A stretch of DNA of 6,289 nt from Candidatus Rifleibacteriota bacterium (GTDB lineage Bacteria > Riflebacteria > Ozemobacteria > Ozemobacterales > Ozemobacteraceae). A model generated the notes under the pieces. The model was not told the DNA's origin and did not search any database. It was given only the letters and a program-made list of their open reading frames with translations. Each line of letters starts with the position of its first letter. The first letter of the stretch is position 1. The DNA is taken from NCBI GenBank assembly GCA_022704885.1, contig JAKJFO010000232.1, forward strand, positions 1-6,289, written 5' to 3'. Shown piece by piece: positions 1 through 5,848 of the stretch. The translations under genes and the position numbers were made by a program.

Positions 1-96
1 CCGGCGATCTCGGCAATCTTTTTCGCGAGGTTCACCTCGAACCCCGCGCCGTTTTTCTGCAGAAAAAGTAGCGTTATTTGCGAGCAATACTTGAAT

Positions 97-315
97 TTAA
101 GCTTGCTGGCTGCTGTTTGCCGCTTCTGCGCGGCGCTGCTTGAGGTATCTTACCAGTCCAATCGCGAAACCCATTACTACTCCGTTTACCGCCGCCATTA
201 TCATTGGCATTTCTTTGATCATTTTGTCCTGAACGATATGGAAGGCTACGACTCCGATAATGCTGATGACAGTCATCACGATAATCCAGATAACCAGCTG
301 CTTGACAAGTTTCAT
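97..315 (-). CDS. Small two-helix membrane protein of unknown function (72 aa)
   Basis: I do not recognise the family. The protein has two hydrophobic segments, about residues 7-28 (rich in Ile and Val) and 37-58 (Met/Ala/Gly-rich), joined by a short polar loop (QDKMIKE). A basic tail (RYLKQRR) follows the second helix and the end is polar (NSSQQA). Basic residues at both ends predict that both termini are cytoplasmic. The ATG at 313-315 is preceded on the minus strand by AGAGG and GAGGT, either of which could serve as ribosome binding site. No strong promoter or terminator of its own is evident. An overlapping longer minus-strand frame over 74-370 is arginine-rich and lacks the membrane pattern, so this frame is preferred. 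It lies downstream of the peptidase terminator at 431-469 and is probably a separate unit. Confidence 0.7.
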   Translation of the reverse strand: MKLVKQLVIWIIVMTVISIIGVVAFHIVQDKMIKEMPMIMAAVNGVVMGFAIGLVRYLKQRRAEAANSSQQA

Positions 316-430
316 AAGACCTCAGACCTCTTCTGTTTATAATACTGCAGTCGTGCTTTATTGACCGCAAAACCTTAACAGCTAAACCATATTACGTTCA
401 GATTTTCCTGTAAAGATCTGTTTGCTCTGC

Positions 431-469
431 AAATAAAAAACCGCAGAAACCTGGGTCTCTGCGGTTTTC
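431..469 (-). terminator. Intrinsic terminator of the first clostripain-like gene
   Basis: An 11-bp perfect stem pairs 437-447 (AAAACCGCAGA) with 458-468 (TCTGCGGTTTT) around a 10-base loop. Read on the minus strand, the stem runs into a T-tract (TTTTTT then ATTT, 440-431). It begins 11 bases past the stop codon of the gene ending at 480. The plus strand also has T's after the stem, so it could work both ways, but no plus-strand gene points into it. Confidence 0.85.
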
Positions 470-479
470 TTAACAGATT

Positions 480-1832
480 TTATCTGGCTTTGAGTTCGTT
501 CAGCAGGTTGCTGACGTTGGTTCTGGTAGAGTCATCGAGGTTGCCTTCGGCAAACACGCTGAAGTTCAGTTTGGCGATAACGTGGGCGCTGACTTCGCGG
601 TTCTTTTCGTTGGCGGTAGCAACGTAATCCATCAGGCTCGACATGTCGCCACGGCTGACATCGGCAACCAGAGTCTTAACAGCGGCCTTCTTGTAGTAAT
701 CTTTGACCATGGCTTCCCACATGCAGTTTTTGGCGAAGGCAAGGTCTTTGTATTCAGCTGAGAAACTGTAAGAAGAAGTCGGGAAGTAAATCGCCAGACC
801 GGTAGCATTCTTGGTGTTGTAACCGCTCAGGCCATTGTAAGTAACAGCTTTGGCATAGGCTGCTTCGAATTTATTGGCAGCGGTCTGAAAGCCTTCGTCG
901 TTGATGCTGGCCTTGGTCAGGGCTACGAAGTGGCCAAGATCGATATTGGTTCGGTAATAGAACTTCTGAACGCGGTTGAGAGCTGATTTGAATTCAGCGG
1001 CGAAGTCGCCGGCCATGGTGGCTTTGGCAAAGCCGTTGATGGCATCGGTCAGGTTGTCGAGTTCGCTGCATTTCACGACAGACTGGGTAGTAGAAGAACT
1101 GCCGGCGCTGCCACCGTTATAGGAAGCCGCATACTGTTTTACGATCATGGTGGCAACCTGCTCTGGAGTCATGCCTTTTTTGAAGTTCTGAATGATTTCG
1201 CGGTAGGGGTAGCCTTCGCCCGGTTCAACTTCTTCAGAAGCTACCAGATAGTCGCAACCGTCTTTAAGAGCGTAGGCGACTTCCATCATCTGCATGAGGC
1301 AGGCGTCAAAGGTGAATACTTCGATATTCTGACCGATGGCGGCCTTGATTTCTTTCATGGCCACGGTCAGCTGGTTGGTGGTGATATGATTGCTCGAAGA
1401 ATCGTCGTAAGAAATGCCCTTGATCATTTCTCCGTTGGCATTTTTCCAGCCTGAGCCGTGATTCCAGATGATCGAGCAGTAATTTTTTGCCGGGTAAGCT
1501 TTGGCAACGTCAGTTACGAATCTGACATATTCGCGATAATCGCCCATGTCAAGTTCGCCCATTTCTTTAACGACCTGGGGGCCATCTTTGGTGATGTAAT
1601 TGAGAGTGGCCGGGCCGTGTTCGCGGTCGATCAGGCAGACGATGTTGAGATAATCGTTAGAACCGCCGCCGGCAGCCATTTCCTGCATGTCACTCACGCC
1701 AAATGAATCAAGGTTGTTGTCGGCATTCAGAAAAACCATGAATGTCCATTCTTTGGCGGCAGCCGCACTGGCCGGGGTACAAAGACAGCAGGTGATGAGG
1801 AAAATCGCAAATACACTGATTACACGCTTCAT
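480..1832 (-). CDS. Secreted clostripain-like (family C11) cysteine peptidase, copy 1
   Basis: This 450-aa protein belongs to the clostripain family (C11, clan CD), cysteine endopeptidases that usually cut after Arg or Lys. Residues 1-23 look like a Sec signal peptide (MKR, hydrophobic core, ASA cleavage site), predicting export. The mature part opens with the family strand WTFMVFLNADNNLD (29-42). The predicted catalytic His is His125 in WNHGSGW, and the nucleophile is Cys178 in FDACLMQM. The motif SEEVEPGEGYPY (199-210) and the late GLAIYFP motif (345-351) are also typical. Lys138, 13 residues after the His, is placed where C11 enzymes can self-cleave; this is inference. The last 75 or so residues form a helical tail shared with the neighbouring copy. 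RBS AAGGAG (1841-1846) lies 8 bases before the ATG. The gene has its own promoter and terminator, so it is a single-gene unit. Confidence 0.93.
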   Translation of the reverse strand: MKRVISVFAIFLITCCLCTPASAAAAKEWTFMVFLNADNNLDSFGVSDMQEMAAGGGSNDYLNIVCLIDREHGPATLNYITKDGPQVVKEMGELDMGDYREYVRFVTDVAKAYPAKNYCSIIWNHGSGWKNANGEMIKGISYDDSSSNHITTNQLTVAMKEIKAAIGQNIEVFTFDACLMQMMEVAYALKDGCDYLVASEEVEPGEGYPYREIIQNFKKGMTPEQVATMIVKQYAASYNGGSAGSSSTTQSVVKCSELDNLTDAINGFAKATMAGDFAAEFKSALNRVQKFYYRTNIDLGHFVALTKASINDEGFQTAANKFEAAYAKAVTYNGLSGYNTKNATGLAIYFPTSSYSFSAEYKDLAFAKNCMWEAMVKDYYKKAAVKTLVADVSRGDMSSLMDYVATANEKNREVSAHVIAKLNFSVFAEGNLDDSTRTNVSNLLNELKAR

Positions 1833-1904
1833 TATCGATACTCCTTATACTCTAATACGCTTATACAACTAAAAAATTACTCGATACGGATACTACGTTC
1901 ATTC

Positions 1905-1933
1905 ATTATAATCATCGAAAAGTACAGTGTCAA
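1905..1933 (-). promoter_or_regulatory. Perfect-consensus sigma-70 promoter of clostripain copy 1
   Basis: On the minus strand the -35 box TTGACA (1928-1933) is separated by exactly 17 bases from the -10 box TATAAT (1905-1910). Both hexamers match the housekeeping consensus in every position. Transcription should start near 1898, giving a leader of about 65 bases before the ATG at 1832. No obvious operator palindrome overlaps it, so it may be strong and constitutive. Confidence 0.85.
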
Positions 1934-1991
1934 CGGATTCTAAAACATTTTTTTGGTGGAAGTGTGCAGGCGTCTATTGGGTGCTTAAGAG

Positions 1992-2033
1992 AAAAATCTG
2001 GCGGGCAACCGGTTTGTTGCCGGTTGCCCGCCA
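1992..2033 (-). terminator. Strong intrinsic terminator of clostripain copy 2
   Basis: A GC-rich perfect 14-bp stem pairs 1999-2012 with 2020-2033 (arms built on GGCGGGCAACCGG and its complement) around a 7-base loop. On the minus strand it is followed by TTTTT (1996-1992). It begins about 20 bases past the stop codon at 2053. It should separate copy 2 from the downstream copy 1, which has its own promoter at 1905-1933. Confidence 0.9.
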
Positions 2034-2052
2034 ATGTTGGTCTTTGTTGATC

Positions 2053-3420
2053 TTAGCGTCTTGCTGCTGCGGTGAGCTGGGTGAAGAGAACCTTGAATTC
2101 GTCGGCCAGCGATGCCGGCAGAGCGTTTTCGGTATACATTTCGTAATTGAGTTCGCGCAGAATGTAGCGATAGAGATCGGCATTCTCAGGGTTTTCGGCG
2201 GCTGCGGCCACGAGGTGGCGCAGTTCATCGAGGCTGCCGGCTCTGATGTTGCTGACGATATTGTCGGCCATGTCACGCTTGAGCAGGGTGTCGATCATTT
2301 CGTCCCACATGCTGTCTTTGGCGAAGCTGAGAGTGCGGTATTTGGCTTCAACTCTGAAGCTTGCGGGCAGATAAATTGCTATGCCCTTTGCATTCTTGGT
2401 AGAGTAACCGGTGTTCTTGAAATTGATTACTGCGGCTTTGCCAGCTGCCAGAAGCTTGTCGCAGGCGGTCTTGATCGATTCATTGGTGCCGAGGCGGCCC
2501 TTGAGCTGTTCAACAAAGTGAATCATGTCGATGTTCTCGGGTGAATCGAACTTCTGAGTGGTGGCCAGGGCAGCTTTGACATCAGCTGAATACTTACCGC
2601 TCATGATGGCTTTGGCCAGACCATCGATGGCGTCGAGCATGGCGCCGAACTTGCTCATGTCTACGGCTGACTGGGTCGATTCATCGTTGCCCTGACTGCC
2701 GCCGGTGTATGAGCGGGCGAATGCATTGACCCAGTTGTTGGCGAAAGCTTCCGGGGCCATGCCTTTGCTGACACCTTTGAGAATGTCGTCATAAGGAGCG
2801 CCTTTGCCGGGTTCAAGTTCTTCAGAAGCGACCATGAATCTGACATTGTCTTTAACGGCATGGCCGACTTCGACCATCTGCATCAGGCAGGCGTCCATGT
2901 TCAGAATGTCGAGTTTCTGGCCGAGGACATTGGCGATTTCGGCGGTTGCCTGGCCGAGCTGAGCGTTGGTGATATGGTTGTTCGAAGAATCGTCATAAGA
3001 AATACCACGGAATATGCTGTTGACCTTCTTGTTTTTCCAGCCTGAACCGTGATTCCAGATGGTGAAGCAGTAATGCTTCGCCGGATAATTTTCTTTGATG
3101 AAGCGGGCAAATTTAACGAGTTCGCGATAGTCGCCCATATCGAGTTCGCCCATATCTTTGATCTTTTTGATGTTGTTTTTTTCGATGAAGTTGATCTGGG
3201 CCGGGCCACGTTCGCGGTCGATCAGCGTAACGATATTGAGATTGGCGTTCGAGCCGACGCGGGCCATTTCCTGCTGATCTTCTACTCCAAACGGGTCGAG
3301 GTTATTGTCGGCGTTGAGGAATACGGCTACGGTCCAGTCTTTGGTCTGGGCTGCGGCCGGCAGCAAAATGGCGAACAGAAACAGGGTGGTAAGTGTGATG
3401 ATACTGGTTACTCGTTTCAT
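2053..3420 (-). CDS. Secreted clostripain-like (family C11) cysteine peptidase, copy 2
   Basis: This 455-aa paralogue aligns with copy 1 almost without gaps, with roughly half the positions identical by eye. It has a Sec signal peptide (residues 1-24, ending PAAA before Gln25) and the opening strand DWTVAVFLNADNNLD. His124 in WNHGSGW and Cys178 in MDACLMQM are the predicted catalytic pair, so the enzyme should be active. Arg138 lies 14 residues after the His, a possible self-cleavage site. SEELEPGKGAPY (199-210) carries Lys206 where copy 1 has Glu206. If this is the acidic S1-pocket position described for C11 peptidases, specificity may differ. KGIAIYLP (345-352) is the late family motif, and the helical tail matches copy 1. 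RBS AGGGAG (3428-3433) lies 7 bases before the ATG. The gene probably arose by tandem duplication with copy 1 and is transcribed separately. Confidence 0.93.
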   Translation of the reverse strand: MKRVTSIITLTTLFLFAILLPAAAQTKDWTVAVFLNADNNLDPFGVEDQQEMARVGSNANLNIVTLIDRERGPAQINFIEKNNIKKIKDMGELDMGDYRELVKFARFIKENYPAKHYCFTIWNHGSGWKNKKVNSIFRGISYDDSSNNHITNAQLGQATAEIANVLGQKLDILNMDACLMQMVEVGHAVKDNVRFMVASEELEPGKGAPYDDILKGVSKGMAPEAFANNWVNAFARSYTGGSQGNDESTQSAVDMSKFGAMLDAIDGLAKAIMSGKYSADVKAALATTQKFDSPENIDMIHFVEQLKGRLGTNESIKTACDKLLAAGKAAVINFKNTGYSTKNAKGIAIYLPASFRVEAKYRTLSFAKDSMWDEMIDTLLKRDMADNIVSNIRAGSLDELRHLVAAAAENPENADLYRYILRELNYEMYTENALPASLADEFKVLFTQLTAAARR

Positions 3421-3478
3421 TCTCGGGCTCCCTGAACTTATAGACTTATCCGGGAATGCTTAGGGCCGGATATTTATG

Positions 3479-3507
3479 ATTCTAATGATGAGCAGGGGTA
3501 CCCGCAA
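3479..3507 (-). promoter_or_regulatory. Probable sigma-70 promoter of clostripain copy 2
   Basis: On the minus strand TAGAAT (3479-3484, five of six consensus bases) lies 17 bases downstream of TTGCGG (3502-3507, which keeps only the TTG of the -35 box). The leader to the ATG at 3420 would be about 50 bases. It is much weaker than the promoter of copy 1. The GTAATC repeat tract starts about 64 bases upstream of this -35 box. Confidence 0.5.
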
Positions 3508-3570
3508 GCCCCCACCAGATTTTTTTGGCAAAAATATTTCAGTTGTCAGCCTGAAGCTGGTATCATTTTC

Positions 3571-3612
3571 GTAATCGTAATCGTAATCGTAATCGTAATC
3601 GTAATCGTAATC
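3571..3612. repeat. Tandem hexanucleotide repeat, seven copies of GTAATC
   Basis: Seven uninterrupted, identical copies of GTAATC occupy 42 bases between the diverging peptidase copy 2 and acetyltransferase genes. In the TAATCG register the plus strand gives stop codons, and no credible gene crosses the tract. Perfect short tandem arrays like this change length by slipped-strand mispairing, so copy number may vary between strains. It lies upstream of both flanking start codons, so length change could alter promoter spacing; that is speculation. Confidence 0.95.
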
Positions 3613-3638
3613 GCCTGTCACGGCGTCTGATTTTTTTA

Positions 3639-3704
3639 CGTCATACCCGCGAAAGCGGGTATCCAGGAGTTTAGAACCAGATTCCCGCTTTCGCGGGAAT
3701 GACG
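3639..3704. repeat. Inverted pair of REP-like palindromes (REPIN-like unit)
   Basis: Two arms of about 28 bases (3639-3666 and 3677-3704) are inverted copies of each other with a few mismatches. Each arm is itself a perfect 8-bp hairpin: ATACCCGC-GAAA-GCGGGTAT at 3645-3664, and ATTCCCGC-TTTC-GCGGGAAT at 3681-3700. Within the stems the arms differ by a swapped base pair (A-T in one, T-A in the other), so pairing is kept although the bases changed. The CGTCAT...GCGGGAAT pattern resembles interspersed palindromes common in many bacterial genomes (REP or dRS3-like). No transposase is present in the window, so such an element would be moved in trans if it is mobile. Confidence 0.85.
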
Positions 3705-3748
3705 AAATACAGAAGGGCTGGTAGCGTTAAGGACTGGTATCAGAAGTT

Positions 3749-4210
3749 ATGGAAGAATTCAAATTTATTGTTGCGACGAAAGATATTGTTGGCGAACTGA
3801 TGGAGTTCGAGAAAGTCTGTTTCGAGCACGAGCGCGATCGCTTTTCGAAACGCAGTCTGACGCATCTGATCACCGCACCGACCAGCCGCACCATCATAAT
3901 TCGCGACGAGAATGGCAGGCTCAGCGCTGCCGTTATCGGGTTGTTGCGCCATTTCCTCGTTCCCTCAGGTCGCGTTTACAAGATTGGCGTGCGCCCTGAA
4001 TTCGCCCGGCGTGGCGTCGGTTCGGCGCTGGTGCGCGAAATCGAGCGCTGGTTCAGAGAATCTGGCATGAAAAAAACATGCGCCGAGGTGCGTGAGAGTA
4101 ACACACCTTCGCGGCGCATGTTCGAAAAGAACGGTTATGTCGAGACCGGAACCCTCTACTGTTTTTATGCCAATCTTGAGAACGGCATAAAATACTGGAA
4201 AGATCTCTGA
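3749..4210 (+). CDS. GNAT-family N-acetyltransferase (RimI-like)
   Basis: This 153-aa protein has the length and motifs of a single-domain GNAT enzyme, which transfers acetyl from acetyl-CoA to an amine. Motif A reads IGVRPEFARRGVGSALV (79-95), with the pyrophosphate-binding loop RRGVGS at 87-92. Motif B, EVRESNTPSRRMFEKNGY (113-130), is very like RimI, the acetylase of ribosomal protein S18 and other N-termini. The divergent N-terminal half argues against naming it rimI, and the substrate is unknown. The ATG at 3749 has only a weak site (AGAAG, 2 bases away); a better AAGGA (3729-3733) is 15 bases upstream, too far to be ideal. A stop codon at 3728 rules out much upstream extension. The gene stands alone on the plus strand and converges on the next gene with a 5-base gap and no terminator between. 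Confidence 0.88.
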   Translation: MEEFKFIVATKDIVGELMEFEKVCFEHERDRFSKRSLTHLITAPTSRTIIIRDENGRLSAAVIGLLRHFLVPSGRVYKIGVRPEFARRGVGSALVREIERWFRESGMKKTCAEVRESNTPSRRMFEKNGYVETGTLYCFYANLENGIKYWKDL

Positions 4211-4215
4211 TCTCC

Positions 4216-5166
4216 TCAGGCAGAAGTATCTATCGAGCTGCTGACAACCGGTTCAGCTTCGTCTGAAGTTTTGCCCTGCTTAGCGTAGCCAGAATTGCGG
4301 TTGTTGAACAGACTTTCAAGCATCTGCTGTCTGAATTTTTCGGCATAATTCCAGAATTCTTCAAGGAAATTTTTGTAATCGCTCTGACTGACTTTTTTAC
4401 CCGGCTGAAACAACAGTTCGATCAGCTCTTTGTCGCCTTCGACGGTTACCGGCAATTCGGCGGCCGGAACAGTTTCGGCAGGTAAGCCTTCAACGGGAAG
4501 TGTTTCTGGTAATGTCGGGGCAGCCATCTCGGGGCCGGCGAGAGCCGACTGACGGGCACTTTCGACATCGGCAAAAAAGGCTCTGGCCTGTTCCTGCATG
4601 GTGCTTTTGATCTGGTCGAAGGCGCCATCGGCCGGGCCATAGGTATTTTCGAGTTCGGCGAAGAATTCGTCTGATTCTTTAAGAAAGTTTTCGAGCGCTT
4701 CCGGGCTCAGGTCGGCGAGACCTTCGACTGCGTCGAAGAATTCGCTGGTAACTTCGGGTGAAAGGTCGAGCGATTTGTCGGTGCCGTTCATGAACGAACC
4801 GACTGCGTCGATCGACAGATTGAAGCTGCCCATAAATGTTTCGGAAACAGTGCCACTCAGTTCGACGAAGCGTTCGGCGCCTTTCTGGCCCATCTTCGCT
4901 TCGACCTTGCTGGTCAGTTCATAGAACAGATCGAACTGAAACGAGATATTGAGGCCACCAGCCTGTATTGTCTGGGGGGTATCTTTGTCAGCTACAGCAG
5001 GCTTGTCCTGTTTGCCGGCTTTGTCGGCAACCTTTTCGAAAACATCCTGCAGATGTTTGAGCGCTTTTGGCATCTTTTCAGGCTTGTTTTCTGGTCTGTT
5101 GCCGGCGCGCATTTCTTTGAGCTGTTCGAGGAGCGACCTTCCGTGGTCGTTGAGTCGAATGTTCAT
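4216..5166 (-). CDS. Uncharacterised acidic cytoplasmic protein (316 aa)
   Basis: I do not recognise this protein. It has no signal peptide or membrane helix. Residues 1-70 are charged, with Lys/Pro/Asp-rich stretches. Residues 72-125 form a likely folded core opening with LNISFQFDLFYELTSKVEAK. Residues 134-168 contain two adjacent copies of a short motif, DLSPEVTSEFF and DLSPEALENFL, followed by Phe/Glu-rich helix (FFAELE, FFADVE). Residues 211-240 are a Pro-rich linker (LPETLPVEGLPAETVPAAEL), and 243-290 is a second helical segment. The tail is Ser/Asp-rich. A helix-linker-helix layout suggests a structural or adaptor protein rather than an enzyme; that is inference. The start is secure: AAGGAGG (5173-5179) sits 6 bases before the ATG at 5164-5166. 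It has a 170-base AT-rich leader region. Confidence 0.85.
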   Translation of the reverse strand: MNIRLNDHGRSLLEQLKEMRAGNRPENKPEKMPKALKHLQDVFEKVADKAGKQDKPAVADKDTPQTIQAGGLNISFQFDLFYELTSKVEAKMGQKGAERFVELSGTVSETFMGSFNLSIDAVGSFMNGTDKSLDLSPEVTSEFFDAVEGLADLSPEALENFLKESDEFFAELENTYGPADGAFDQIKSTMQEQARAFFADVESARQSALAGPEMAAPTLPETLPVEGLPAETVPAAELPVTVEGDKELIELLFQPGKKVSQSDYKNFLEEFWNYAEKFRQQMLESLFNNRNSGYAKQGKTSDEAEPVVSSSIDTSA

Positions 5167-5263
5167 TTTCTGCCTCCTTGCAGTTTATGTGACACAATTT
5201 TCCCTGTCTTTAATATCTATCGACAAAATGAAGCCTAATCTTTACTGAGAAATATGGCTAAAT

Positions 5264-5272
5264 ATTGTATCA
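5264..5272 (-). promoter_or_regulatory. Possible extended -10 promoter for the 316-aa gene
   Basis: On the minus strand TGATACAAT combines a TGn extension with TACAAT (5264-5269), five of six consensus -10 bases. No TTGACA-like box sits 16-18 bases upstream, so it would depend on the extended -10. The surrounding AT-rich region (5180-5335) has no gene. The resulting leader would be about 90 bases. Confidence 0.35.
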
Positions 5273-5328
5273 TTTCGAGTTTTAGTTGGTTTAGAAGACT
5301 ATTTTGCTGCAATTATTCATAATATCTT

Positions 5329-5423
5329 AAAAAAACGCCAGTTTACATTGCTGAATGAGTGTCGTTGATGACCGGCCTGGTGGTGATTGTCATCTGATGT
5401 CATTCAGCCGCTGGTAAACAGGC
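5329..5423 (-). terminator. Large branched stem followed by seven T's, likely minus-strand terminator
   Basis: Nested complementary arms build one long stem. The base pairs GCCAGTTTAC (5337-5346) with GTAAACAGGC (5414-5423), one mismatch in ten. The next stem pairs GCTGAATGA (5350-5358) with TCATTCAGC (5400-5408), and an inner stem pairs GATGAC (5367-5372) with GTCATC (5389-5394). On the minus strand the base runs through CG into TTTTTTT (5335-5329). This would end any transcript coming from the toxin-antitoxin genes or from the hairpin-rich region. It is much longer than a normal terminator, so the stem may have another role as well. Confidence 0.6.
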
Positions 5424-5428
5424 TGCTT

Positions 5429-5455
5429 TTTAAGATCACAGAATGTGATCTTAAA
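5429..5455. repeat. Perfect 12-bp inverted repeat with a 3-base centre
   Basis: TTTAAGATCACA (5429-5440) is the exact reverse complement of TGTGATCTTAAA (5444-5455), with GAA between. The T-run lies before the stem and an A-rich run after it on the plus strand, so neither strand has the T-tract that an intrinsic terminator needs. It could be an RNA hairpin or a dimeric protein-binding site. Confidence 0.85.
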
Positions 5456-5582
5456 GAAAACCTCTTTATAAGCGGTTTTCCCTTTAGTTGCTGTCTTTGA
5501 ATTCGCGGGAGGGGCAGCGGCAAGAACCGGAAAAATGCCGGTTTGTGGTAAGACCATCACTTTAACCGGCAGCGAGGGGCGG

Positions 5583-5609
5583 TTTGCATAATGAAGGTCA
5601 TTATGTAAA
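5583..5609. repeat. 12-bp inverted repeat with one G-T wobble and a 3-base centre
   Basis: The core CATAATGA (5587-5594) pairs perfectly with TCATTATG (5598-5605) around AGG. It extends outward through one G-T pair to TTT/AAA, giving a 12-step stem (5583-5594 with 5598-5609). The wobble pair would stay stable in RNA, which slightly favours an RNA role over a DNA operator. Confidence 0.8.
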
Positions 5610-5659
5610 GGCATGGGGAACCCACTGCCCGAGGTCTGGCGATCAGCGACCGCAGTCAA

Positions 5660-5686
5660 GGTCAGGTAATGGCCCATTACCTGACC
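5660..5686. repeat. Perfect 13-bp inverted repeat with a single-base centre
   Basis: GGTCAGGTAATGG (5660-5672) and CCATTACCTGACC (5674-5686) are exact reverse complements around one C. This is the strongest palindrome in the region. As RNA the loop would open to about five bases. As DNA it has the size and symmetry of a site for a dimeric regulator or of a cruciform. Confidence 0.9.
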
Positions 5687-5830
5687 AGCACCGGTGCCGC
5701 ACAGAGCGTGACGGACTGAGCCAGGGAAGGCGAAGGCCGGCGCGATATGTGCTCTTCGGTGCGGTTGCAAGGGAGCAGCCAGACCGAAGCCGCCCCGAGG
5801 TTTAACAACGGATGTGCCGCGACACCGGGG

Positions 5831-5848
5831 CCGCCGGGCGCCCGGCGG
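5831..5848. repeat. Perfect 18-base GC-only palindrome
   Basis: CCGCCGGGCGCCCGGCGG reads the same on both strands and contains no A or T. It lies just inside the right edge of the hairpin-rich stretch, beside a GGGGGTGGG run. Such a site can form a very stable hairpin or cruciform and may be hard to sequence. Confidence 0.9.

Noticed and set aside
74..370. A 98-codon minus-strand frame overlapping the small membrane protein
   Set aside because: Its composition is Arg/Ser/Asn-rich without structure, whereas the overlapping 72-codon frame has two clean membrane helices and a ribosome binding site.
1763..1832. Lipoprotein signal in peptidase copy 1 (LITCC near residue 15)
   Set aside because: The residue before the Cys is Thr rather than Gly or Ala, and a normal ASA signal peptidase I site follows.
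1927..2544. A 205-codon plus-strand frame opposite peptidase copy 2
   Set aside because: It is antisense to a clear C11 peptidase gene and crosses that gene's terminator. It mirrors the codon pattern of the real gene.
3049..3435. A 128-codon plus-strand frame
   Set aside because: It lies wholly antisense to the N-terminal half of peptidase copy 2, has no ribosome binding site and shows no domain.
3571..3612. CRISPR-like array
   Set aside because: The units are 6 bases long with no spacers between them. It is a simple tandem repeat.
3612..3637. Short terminator on the plus strand (CGCC/GGCG then TTTTTTT)
   Set aside because: The stem is only 4 bp with a 5-base gap before the T-run, and no plus-strand gene lies upstream.
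4949..5248. Plus-strand frames of 99 and 61 codons
   Set aside because: Both are antisense to the start of the 316-aa gene and have no ribosome binding site.
5429..5455. Intrinsic terminator at the 12-bp palindrome
   Set aside because: On neither strand is the stem followed by a T-tract. The T's precede the stem.
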